DNA of 64,000 nucleotides from Ailanthus altissimus (taxonomy: Eukaryota; Streptophyta; Magnoliopsida; Sapindales; Simaroubaceae). Below the pieces are notes generated by a model. The model made no database searches and was not told where the DNA came from. It was given only the letters and a program-made list of their open reading frames with translations. Within the stretch, counting starts at the first letter, position 1. Each line of letters starts with the position of its first letter. Both the position numbers and the translations under genes were made by a program. Positions 33,539 through 43,312 of this stretch are shown in pieces. Where the stretch lies: assembly GCA_946807835.1 (NCBI GenBank), contig OX327691.1, forward strand, positions 17,907,688 through 17,971,687, written 5' to 3'.

Positions 33539-36440
33539 TTTTAGCATTCAATTTAAAAACTTTTTAAGTACTTTGCGAAAGACTTTAATCACAAATAACT
33601 AAAAATAAGAAGAAAAAAATTACGATAAAGAGATAAATAATTACATAAAAGTTCATGTGATTCGATCATAAATACCTAAGTCTATAATGGATTATGAGAT
33701 AATTAAAGAATACAATCAATAATGAGCTTCCAAGGATCTATCAATGCTTTTTTATCATTCAGATCTTAAGTACTTTTATGTGACTCTCTTGTGCACTAAG
33801 CACTTAAAGCTCTTTAGTTCTTTATTTTCTCTCTTAGAGTTTCTCTCTAATGCTTGATTATTCTAAGGGGTTACACGGGTTTATATAGTATTCAAAATAT
33901 CCCTAGAAACCCTATTTCTAGTTGGAATCAAAGTTAATACATGTAGAAGCCCAAATTTTACTCGAAGAAGTTGAGTCGAGTTAAAAATAAAAGTTTTTTT
34001 AAATTAGGTACTGCGATGCTACACTTCTAGCACCGTAACACTGAGGGTTCTATCTTCTGAGTCGCGACACTCAAACCTGAAGATTCGTCTTTTCGTGCTT
34101 TTGTGTCTCTTTTTTACTTTTGACTTTTCGTTCTCGTCCATCCAATGCGTATTTGACTATGTGTCGACTTCTCATTGGTTTTTAACTTAAAATCATACAC
34201 AAACATAATTTTGAATCACTAAAATTCAAACATTCTATTCCGTGATTCAAAATTTCTCTTCAAGAAGCTTTTCAAGATCCATCCATGCCAACGCTTTATT
34301 ACTTGGTGCTAAGTTCAGTTAAGTCTTTGTTTATACTTAATTCTTATTAAGCACGTGACTATGGTCTCCAAAGATACGAATGCATCTTTTTTCGGGTAGC
34401 CTTCGTATTGTGATCTCCTATGTTCCTTCTGACACCATGACCATACTCTTTTGACCCTTATCACATTGGTAAGCAATTTCTCAATGTTTTCTCTTAGTTT
34501 GCATTCCTTCAACAACTTATGCTGAGCCAATTACAACATTCTTATCAAGCACATATAGCCCATAGAGCTCATTGTGCTTCTGACACTTCATAATCACCAT
34601 AGATCATTTCACTATTTCTAGTATTCCTTTTTTCCTTGAATGAGCATCCAACTTGATATAGCACTCTTAGTAATTTTAAATTTCCCCTAATGCCAGGAAT
34701 ATGTTGTACACCAAGTAACTCATTAACTTTCCCATTATGTAGCTTCATCCTTATACTACCAATCTCATAACTTTACAAATTATATTATTACCCATTAATA
34801 CTTTACTTTTAATAGATCTATAATTGGTAAACAAAGATCTGTCAAGGCACATATGGTAACTATAGCCAGAACTAAGTACCCATTTATTAGTATACTTTCC
34901 ATCAAAAGCTACCAAGGATTATGTTACTTCAAAGTCCTCCTCACAAACTATTGTAGCATATCTACCTTTTTTTTTTTTTGAAAAATCCCTTATCAAGTGC
35001 CTTTCTTTAATGCAAATATAGCACTTATTAGATGTATCCTTTAACTGATTATTCTTTTCATTTATTTCCCTTGCAATCAAACCAGTTACATTATCGAACT
35101 CAAATCTTTTTCCTAATTCTTTTGAGTTCAACGAGGTTTTAACATTACTTATTGTTAAAGTCACCCTATCACACATGAGTGAATCCACGAAATGCTCATA
35201 ACTTGGAGGCAAAGGATATAATAAGATAATTGCCTTATATTTATCTTCAATCTTTATTTTTGTCATTTCAAAATCTATTATTATCTTGTTGAAGGCGTCA
35301 ATGTGGTCTTTAATTGAAGTTCTTTTAGTCATGGATAGCTAGTATAACTTTTTCTTGACATACAATAATTCTCAAGGACTTCATATGTATAAGGTGTCAA
35401 GTTTCTTCCAAAGACCTATTGTTATCTTTTCTCTAGCCACCTCTCTCGGGACTTCATCACCCAATGACAGAATTATAGTAATGTGAAGCTTCTTTTGAAT
35501 GGTTTCTTTATTTACCTTAGATCTAGATGTCACAAATATCTTCTCTTCGTTGGTTGTTGCTTGAGTTTCTTCAAGGGCCGAATCCAAGCCTTGACTCACC
35601 AATAAAGCCATAACATTTATCTTTCATAGATTGAAATCATTTTAGCTATTAAACTTCTCTAATTCATTCTTATGCATTGTCATGGTTGAACAACTTAGTT
35701 CTATTATACCACTAAGGTATTAACCTTGACTCTGATACCATTTATTGAAATTTTTAGCGTGCACTCTAAAAATCTTCTAAGTGCTTTGTGAAAAACTTCA
35801 ATCACAAGTAACCAAGAATAAGAAAAGATCAAGATAAAGAGATAAATAATCACACAAGAAATTTACGTGGTTTATAAACAAACTCCTATATCCACAGTAA
35901 GATCACATGATCCTAACTTTTTTTATTAGTTCACAAAGAACTTAAATAACAAAAATCTTTCATAAGAGATAATTAAGGTATATAATCAATAAACGAGCTC
36001 TCAAGGATCTATCATTACTTTCTTGATCACTTAGACCTCAAGTATTCCTATGACACTCTCTTATTACTCACCATTCAAGGTACTCTAGCTCTATATTTTC
36101 TTTTTTTGAGTTTTTCTTTAATGTTTGATTATTCTAAGGGGGTTATAAGAGTTTATATAGTATTCAAAACGTTTATAAAAATCTTATTTTTAGTTGGAAT
36201 AAGAATTCATACATTTGGGAGTTTAAATCCCACTTAAAGTCGAATCAAGCTAAAAATGAAAGTTTTTCAAAATTCGGTATCGCGATGCTAAAGGTTCTGT
36301 CTTTAGCACCACGACATTCACACCTAAAGATTTATCTTCTCATGCTTTTGCGCATCTTTTTATTTTTAGCTTTTTGTTCTCATCATTTTTTTCATCCATC
36401 TAACATTTACTTAACATTTACTTGACGATATATCTATAAT
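33539..36440 (-). mobile_element. Older copy of the gag-only copia family
   Basis: Same architecture as 5365-8506 in minus orientation: left LTR 33539-34232 (TATTGGGGG... to ...ttcaaaca), gag-protease remnant, primer site tctgatacca at 35733-35742, right LTR from 35745 to about 36440. The LTR start (tattgaaatttttagcg against tattgggggcttttagc) and the block before the left LTR (gtgattcaaaatttctcttc against ttgattcaaaatcttccgaa) match the first element. The interior 34255-34600 aligns with 6217-6540, so both copies lack the same middle part of pol. Many stops; LTRs are strongly diverged. Confidence 0.8.
34919..35611 (-). pseudogene. Copia gag remnant, older copy
   Basis: Two frames together give most of gag: MALLVSQGLDSALEETQATT with DEVPREVAREKITIGLWKKL (35611-35381), then SIKDHIDAFNKIIIDFE, LPPSYEHFVDSLMCDR and a damaged zinc knuckle in which the final Cys is lost (C-Y-I-C-I-K-E-R-H-L-I-R-D-F; 35332-34919). 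Compared with 6900-7612 the domain order is identical. Further left, in a third frame at 34530-34315, lies a counterpart of the tail that ends the protease frame of the first copy. Confidence 0.75.
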
Positions 36441-36935
36441 TCAAGATCATCTTTGGATTGCCTATAGTTATGTTCGACCAATATCCTCAATTCATTTATA
36501 GGTTTTTACAATTTACTCTTTTGTTTAGTAAATTATTTTTTTGAGTAATAAAACTTTCCTTTTAGTAGACGTTCTTTGGGTCCACGTTCCATGGACATGC
36601 AATTTATAGCGGTGACTGGATTTCTGTTTGAGTCCGTGCCTTTTATTACACTAAATATTCATACATCTCTCGAGAAATTTGCTAACGTGGGAACTAGTCC
36701 CATTTTGCGAAGTTATGTTAACGTGTCGTCATTTTAAGAGCTGATTGCTGATAGCATGATTGTGGTGCATTGGCTGAGTAGATGTGTCTTTAATAGTCTT
36801 TCCATCTCTCAAATAATTGTCACACTTTTGTCTTGTCGTAAGCACACCCCCGCTTGATCTTGGCTACAAAATCTCTTATCAGATTTGCTTATCTGAGGCA
36901 CGCATAAACAGCTTAATTTCAATTCAATTCAATAC
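36441..36935 (+). promoter_or_regulatory. Upstream region of PUP copy 3
   Basis: Contains the shared leader cttgatcttggctacaaaat at about 36854-36873, where copy 1 has ctataaag, then ttcaattcaatacatggcgg at the start. The TATA-like block is kept here but with one base changed. The more distal part has no recognised element. Confidence 0.45.
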
Positions 36936-38795
36936 ATGGCGGAGATGGAGACTCAAGCTACTACCACCGCCATGAAAACAGCTCTGCTGCTTCTGAACGT
37001 CATCCTCTTAGCGATAGGCAACTGCGCTGGCCCATTAATTATGCGCCTGTATTTCATCCATGGCGGTAAAAGAGTTTGGTTCTCAAGCTGGCTCGAAACA
37101 GGCGGCTGGCCCATTAATCTCATCCCGATCATCATAGCATATCTCCTCCGCCGCCGCAACAACTCATCTTCACCACCCACCAAGTTCTTCTTAATGAAAC
37201 CTCCGGTGTTCTGTGCCTCGGCCGTCATTGGAATCCTCACTGGCTTCGATGATTACCTCTACGCTTACGGCGTTTCTCGTCTTCCCATTTCAACAATTTC
37301 ACTGATCGTCGCGAGCCATTTGGCTTTCACTGCGGGTTTTGCTTTCCTTCTGGTGAAGCAAAAGTTCACTCCTTATTCAATAAACGCTTTGTTCTTGTTA
37401 ACGATTGGAGCTGGCGTTTTAGCTTTGCATACAAAAAACGATCGGCCGGACAATGAAACAACAAGAGAGTATGTATTAGGGTTTGTGATGACGATCGGAG
37501 AGGCAGTATTGTATGGGCTAATATTGCCGATGGTGGAGTGGACGTACAAAAAGGCGAGGCAAGAAATAACCTATGATCTCGTTTTGGAGATTCAGATGGT
37601 TATGTGTTTTTTCGCAACCGTTTTTTGTACCGTGGGAATGCTGGTCAACAATGATTTCCAGGTTCTCTCTTTAGTTTTATCTCTTTTGGGGGCCAGTAGA
37701 TATTTTAGGTCATCAATAATCGATTGCATTGGATTTAGATAGTAATTAAATTGCACTTATCCATCTCAATATCTCATACATACGCCACGTGAGATTGAGC
37801 TCACACATTTCGGTAAATATTCGTGTTACTCATTAATCATTGGAGTGTGATCAATATAGGGATATGACCAATAAAGGGCGAAGCATAAGTTTGACCAAGT
37901 CGCCTTTCTTGTGAGTCCAGTTGATTTTTCCATAGTTATGAATAGCTACCATTATATTTGATGATAAGAATAGAAAGCTCAGTAAGACAGTAACGTTAGT
38001 GTTTGATGCATTTGTTGAGATAAGATGGATTGACGTAAAAGTTTCATCATGATAAGTTTTCTTTTTTCTTATCAATCATGCATCTCTATTTATCTAGCTT
38101 TTTTTCCTAATAAAATTTCTTTTTATCTAGTTTTATTTTTTTTACAATTTTTTTTTTTTTGTAAATTGATTGGTAGTACGTCAATTCATGCATGACTTAA
38201 GCTTAAGTAAAAAGAAAGTTAAGAACCCATTACAAAGTTTTAGTCTCAATGACTGGACCGACGCCGCATATACGTACTGGATTTCGTATTGAAATAAAAT
38301 AAAACAATCAAACATAGGCAGCACTCCTAAAATATTAAGATGAAAGAATTTAAATAGTGTGCGTGATTACATTCTCTTCGGCATTTTTCTCAACGTGACC
38401 TCACGAAAATCATTTTTTTTTATCCGCAGGCAATTGGAAGAGAAGCTAAAGTGTTCGAGTTGGGGGAAACCACGTATTATGTGGTCGTGGTAGTGAGTGC
38501 AATAATATGGCAATGCTTCTTCTTAGGAGCCATTGGAGTCGTTTTCTGTGGCTCGTCGTTGCTCTCCGCCATCGTAATCGCAGTTTTGTTACCAGTGACA
38601 GAAATTCTAGCTGTGATTTTCTACAAAGAAAAGTTTCAAGCAGAGAAGGGCGTTTCTCTTGCACTTTCTCTTTGGGGTTTTGGTTCATATTTCTATGGAG
38701 AGATAAAACATAAGAAGATGAAGAAGAAACAAATTCTAGAAGCCGAAAAACAAGTTCCAGAAACAGAAATGACTCAGCAGATTCCTAATCCATGA
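36936..38795 (+). CDS. PUP: Purine permease (PUP family), copy 3
   Basis: Exons 36936-37661 and 38430-38795 (GT at 37662, AG at 38429), phase 0, 363 residues; intron of 768 bp. The start [10 protein letters not shown] is at the first ATG of the conserved leader. Family marks as in the other copies: [72 protein letters not shown]. It is the most divergent of the three intact copies, with Asp for Asn in [10 protein letters not shown], His in VASHLAF, and a Glu in a predicted membrane helix ([19 protein letters not shown] where sisters have IGAAVLYG). Frame fully open. Likely a functional transporter with a different substrate preference, but that is inference. Confidence 0.93.
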
Positions 38796-39570
38796 TCTAC
38801 AACTGCAATGCTATTGGCTAAGAAGAGATCAATAACAGAGGAATCACTACATTTATACGTATGGTAATCACCGTGGCAGGATCTGATCTTGAATTGGATT
38901 TATCATTATCTTTCATTTCCCTTTGCCTTCATCAATGGCTTTGGGGCTTTGTTTTATGGAAGGGTTGCAGGTGAATCAAGTCATTCATTGTCAATATATA
39001 TCTTTGACTCGGTTGAATTATAAACTTGTTTACTTTATAAACAAATCGAGTTTCAATCTCATTGTATAGCTTTGTTGCTTGCTTGTTTAATGAAGAAGCC
39101 AATTTGATACAGCATTTTGTATCAATTTGACACAGCTTTGTTGCAGAGCTGGAGACGAAAGTTCACAGGAAACTAAAGAGAGAGAGCCAAAGTGCGTCTG
39201 TTTATGATTAATTTCTCGAGGTACGTTAGGAAAATATTATTTAATCATTCATACATCATAATGCAAAGGACACTACATATACCATCCAAATGAACTAGCG
39301 GCGTAAAAATCAACTCGTGGAACTTGTCGTTTACTAGTAAAGTAATGTGAACCAAATAACCAAAATCTACGACTAAAAACCAGCTAATAGTTCCAGTTTT
39401 TTAATTTGCCTTTAATTTGGATTTAAAAAAAATTATATTAATTAAACATCACCAAAAACTATTCCCTTCCCTTTAAATACCGTATAAAAATAGTAATACT
39501 ATGCTTTTCTCAAAACAAATTGGCCCAACAACAAAACTCAGAGTTAGGGCCTTAACCCATCCATACCTAA
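38796..39570. other. 3' UTR of PUP copy 3 and flank
   Basis: 38860-39090 holds the 3' UTR block shared with the other copies (gaattggatttatcattatc, ggaagggttgcaggtgaatc). 39290-39480 matches 4260-4450 (ctagcggcgtaaaaatcaac against ctagtggcgtgaaaaatcaa), another piece of the duplicated PUP neighbourhood. Confidence 0.5.
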
Positions 39571-39586
39571 TTAGGTCTAGGGTTTT
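39571..39586. repeat. Left target-site duplication of the LINE
   Basis: The 16-mer ttaggtctagggtttt is repeated exactly at 45210-45225. The poly(T) run that follows is the LINE's poly(A) tail on the other strand. Confidence 0.9.
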
Positions 39587-39709
39587 TTTTTTTTTTTTTT
39601 TGGTAAGTAAAATTTTTTATATAAATGCTAAATCCCGCTGGTATTACAGAGAAAAGATTCAATAAAAGAGAGAAAGTAAAACAGTACAATCCCAGACAGT
39701 TAACTACAT

Positions 39710-42700
39710 TTACCAACCAACTGCAATGTGGTCAATCCCTTGGCCATTTACAGCACTTATACATCTAATCCAAATAACATCCTTAATCTTTTGGTAAACT
39801 TCGCTTGTAGAAGGAGTTTTCTGTTGGAAGACCTTCAAATTCCGTTCTCTCCAAATAAAGTAGATTGTAGCGCAGAACGATACTCTTCTAATCTTACTGA
39901 GAGTGGATTTGCCTTTAGATTTCCTGCACATGAAGGAGATTACTCGTTGCCATCTGTTCGGGCACTGATTGAGTTGACACGCCCTTAGTACTTTGTGCCA
40001 AATTTCACTACAAAAGTTGCATTGGAAGAATAAGTGTGAGATTGTTTCCTTGTCATTACCACAAAGGGGGCAATCATCTGATGGGATAAACCCCCATTTT
40101 TTAAGTCTCTCTCTGGTAGATAATCTGTTCTTCAAAGCTAACCAAGTAACGAAGCTGTGTCTAGGTATATGTTGCGTTCCCCATATCAGTTTACTCCATC
40201 CCACCTTAGCCTCATTGTTCTTAAGATATCTCCAAGTACTCGCAATGGAAAACTTTGCATTGGGACTTGCGGTGAATGAAATTCTATCTTCTCTTTCCGA
40301 AATTGAAATATTTTTACGGAGATAGTCCCATACCTGAGAAGTGTACTCGTCCAAAGGGTCAGGAAGGTTCCAATGACCATGCTGCCATAGTTCATTAACC
40401 TTTGCACCCCGAGGAATATCCGCATCGGAGATTTGTATGTGGGGGAATTTATTAACTATTGATTCTCCACCCAGCCATGGATCCCACCAAAATTGAAAGG
40501 ACTTGCCGTTGCCCAATTCATAGGAGAACAATTGTTTTATCTGACTTCTCAATCCCAGCATCTTCCTCCAAGTCCAGCTACCATCCATTGGCTTTGTGAT
40601 GCCCCAAAAACTTAGTCTCCGCAGTTTGTTATCAATTACCCATTTTGCCCACAATGAGGCTTTCACAGCAACCAGCTCCCAGATGTGTTTAGTAACTGCC
40701 GCTGAATTCCACAAGCTTATAGATTTAATGCCAAGACCCCCCTTAATTTTATCTTTGCATACCTCATTCCAGCCCACTAAACCTCTCTTCCCCTGCTGAT
40801 TACTTCCATGCCATAAGAAATTACGACATTTGCTTTCAATTTCTTTGGTGACCGACTTAGGCAGGGTGAACATAGAACTCCAGTAGACATGCATGCTCAT
40901 TATGACTGATTTTATTAATTGCAACCGCCCCGCATAGCTCAGATATTTCACAGTCCAGCTTGAGATTCTTGCAGAGATCCTATTAATGAGCTCCTGACAG
41001 TGGTCTTTCTTCAGTCCTCCAGAGATTAAGAGGATACCTAAGTATTTGATAGGCAAAACACCTTGCTGGAACTGAGTCACTTGAAGGATTGTCTCCTTGG
41101 TAGGTTGAGGCACATTCCCAAAGAAGATGAAGCTCTTACCAGCGTTTAGGTGCAACCCTGAGACCATTGAGAAATCATCAAGTGCTTGTTTAAAGAAGCC
41201 CACGGACTTGACATCCCCATTAGAGAACAACAATAGGTCATCTGCGAACATCAAGTGGTTTAGTTTCAGCCTGTTACACCCTTTGTGATATATAAACTGG
41301 TTTTGAGGAATACAACTTAGGCTCCTACTGAGGTATTCCATGGCCATAACAAAAAGCAAAGGGGACATGGGATCCCCCTGCCTCAAACCTTTCTTCCCCG
41401 GGAAAAAGCCTTCTAGTCTGCCATTTACCATAACTGAGTACGTGCTTGTTCTGACACACTTCATGATGATGTTGATAAAGTGATAAGGGAAATTCAGACC
41501 CATCAATACCTCTTCTAGGAAATCCCAAGATACTGAATCATAAGCTTTGCGGAGATCTATTTTAAGAGCACACCTTGGGCTCCCACTGTTGCGATCATAA
41601 CCCCTCACAAGCTCATGAGCTAGTAAGACATTATCTGATATCTTCCTATTAGGGATAAATGCTGATTGACTAGGGCTGACCAAGTAGCTCACCACTCTCC
41701 TCAGTCTGCATGTTATAATTTTGGTAATACATTTGTAGAGGACGGTACAACATGCAATTGGTCTATAGTCCCCCAAGCTATGAGGATTATGAACCTTAGG
41801 CACAAGGGTAATGGCAGTGGCATTTATGGGGTTGTAGAACTGACCTGAGGAGAAGAGATGTTGCACAGCTGCAGTGACCTCCCTTCCTATTATGTGCCAG
41901 CATTTTTGAAAGAAGCAACTGTTATAGCCATCCGGTCCAGGGGCTTTATCACCATTGATGCTGAAGATAGCACTTCTGACTTCTTGTTCTGTGACAGGGG
42001 CATTCAACATGTCTCTATCATCAACCTTCAATTTAGGGCCCGCGTCCATAATTCTTTTTTGTATGGACGTCCTATGGGAGGTAGGGGTACCCAACAAATC
42101 TTTGTAGTATCGGACAATGGCTTCTTTCACAACCGTGGGGTCTTCAACAATTTCTCCGTTTGGGTTTTCAATCGAAATGATTCTATTCCGAGCTCTTCTT
42201 TGCTTAACTGACTTATGAAAGTAGCTGGTGTTTGAATCCCCCATTTGAATCCATCTGATTCTGGATTTTTGTCTGACAATGCTTTCTTCAGCATAAATAA
42301 GATTCCTTAAATGTTGGTAAATGCCCCTTTCCTCATCTTGAAGGGTTTGGTTGAAAGGGTCATAGATCAGACTACTCTGTAATGAGGCCAACATCAGTTT
42401 GTAATCTTCAATCTTTTGCTGGATGTCCGAGAAGAAGACCATATTAAGCTCTTTTAGCTTGGGCTTCAATAGCTTTAGTTTAAACCATACCTTGGCCATT
42501 GGGGGACCATGACAAACATGCTGCCACTCTCTCTCGACTGTGGGAAGAAAATCACTGTGATTACACCAGGCGTTGAAGAACTTGAAAGGAACCTTCCCAA
42601 TATATGAAGCTCTAGAAATGGAGACCACGAGAGGAGAGTGATCTGAAATGCCCGCTGGAAGAACTTCACACTCAGAAAACTCCAATGCATCCAGCCACTT

Positions 42701-43312
42701 TCCATTAACAAATGCCCAGTCAATTTTCCTCCAAATTCGTTGTCCACCTGTTTGATTGTTACACCAAGTGTAGTGACAACCATGGTTCTTTAACTCGAAT
42801 AACTCTAGTCTCGATATCCAGTTTTTGAACTGTTCTACCATGTTATCATTAACCCATTGACCGCCAATTCTGTCATTGTTGCTGAGTACATTGTTGAAGT
42901 CTCCTTGGATTAACCACGGTATAGTGTTGGGAGACAAATCCTCCCTAAGGTCCTTCCACAGGTTCTCTCTCTCAATACTAGCAGAGGCACCATAAACCAG
43001 AGTCCAGTAAAACATCATACCATCAATAATCACTCTACTATGTATGAATTGTTGGTGTTTTTGTAAGATCGTGACATTGCATTTAGCCGGATTAAAGGCG
43101 ATCCATATTCTTCCCATGTCTAGGCACTCAGAATTATTATCTAGTTTCCACTCTCGTAATGCCAACTTCTTCCAAATGGTATCTAGATTAGACAGTTTCA
43201 CTTTTGTTTCTAACAATCCCAAAATACATAATCGACAAGATTTAATCAGAGCCCGTACCTCTGATTGTTTGCAGGGGTCATGGAGACCCCGAATGTTCCA
43301 GCTTGCGATCAT
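39710..43312 (-). CDS. LINE ORF2: endonuclease, reverse transcriptase, zf-RVT
   Basis: 1200 residues, intact. Residues 1-230 are an AP-type endonuclease: SWNIRGL start, LLETK, QGDFNNVL near 136, ISDHSPL near 224. The reverse transcriptase follows with LGDYRPIACC, LKIDLRKAYDSVSW, GLRQGDPMSPLLF and the catalytic FADD at about 688-691. A zf-RVT domain lies at about 1040-1110 (TWLALKNRLSTRERL, CPLCGND, H..FQC). No RNase H domain follows. The enzyme nicks target DNA and copies the element's RNA at the nick. ATG at 43312 lies in the ATGA overlap with the ORF1 stop, so translation by termination-reinitiation is likely. Catalytic residues all appear present. Confidence 0.95.
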   Translation of the reverse strand: MIASWNIRGLHDPCKQSEVRALIKSCRLCILGLLETKVKLSNLDTIWKKLALREWKLDNNSECLDMGRIWIAFNPAKCNVTILQKHQQFIHSRVIIDGMMFYWTLVYGASASIERENLWKDLREDLSPNTIPWLIQGDFNNVLSNNDRIGGQWVNDNMVEQFKNWISRLELFELKNHGCHYTWCNNQTGGQRIWRKIDWAFVNGKWLDALEFSECEVLPAGISDHSPLVVSISRASYIGKVPFKFFNAWCNHSDFLPTVEREWQHVCHGPPMAKVWFKLKLLKPKLKELNMVFFSDIQQKIEDYKLMLASLQSSLIYDPFNQTLQDEERGIYQHLRNLIYAEESIVRQKSRIRWIQMGDSNTSYFHKSVKQRRARNRIISIENPNGEIVEDPTVVKEAIVRYYKDLLGTPTSHRTSIQKRIMDAGPKLKVDDRDMLNAPVTEQEVRSAIFSINGDKAPGPDGYNSCFFQKCWHIIGREVTAAVQHLFSSGQFYNPINATAITLVPKVHNPHSLGDYRPIACCTVLYKCITKIITCRLRRVVSYLVSPSQSAFIPNRKISDNVLLAHELVRGYDRNSGSPRCALKIDLRKAYDSVSWDFLEEVLMGLNFPYHFINIIMKCVRTSTYSVMVNGRLEGFFPGKKGLRQGDPMSPLLFVMAMEYLSRSLSCIPQNQFIYHKGCNRLKLNHLMFADDLLLFSNGDVKSVGFFKQALDDFSMVSGLHLNAGKSFIFFGNVPQPTKETILQVTQFQQGVLPIKYLGILLISGGLKKDHCQELINRISARISSWTVKYLSYAGRLQLIKSVIMSMHVYWSSMFTLPKSVTKEIESKCRNFLWHGSNQQGKRGLVGWNEVCKDKIKGGLGIKSISLWNSAAVTKHIWELVAVKASLWAKWVIDNKLRRLSFWGITKPMDGSWTWRKMLGLRSQIKQLFSYELGNGKSFQFWWDPWLGGESIVNKFPHIQISDADIPRGAKVNELWQHGHWNLPDPLDEYTSQVWDYLRKNISISEREDRISFTASPNAKFSIASTWRYLKNNEAKVGWSKLIWGTQHIPRHSFVTWLALKNRLSTRERLKKWGFIPSDDCPLCGNDKETISHLFFQCNFCSEIWHKVLRACQLNQCPNRWQRVISFMCRKSKGKSTLSKIRRVSFCATIYFIWRERNLKVFQQKTPSTSEVYQKIKDVIWIRCISAVNGQGIDHIAVGW

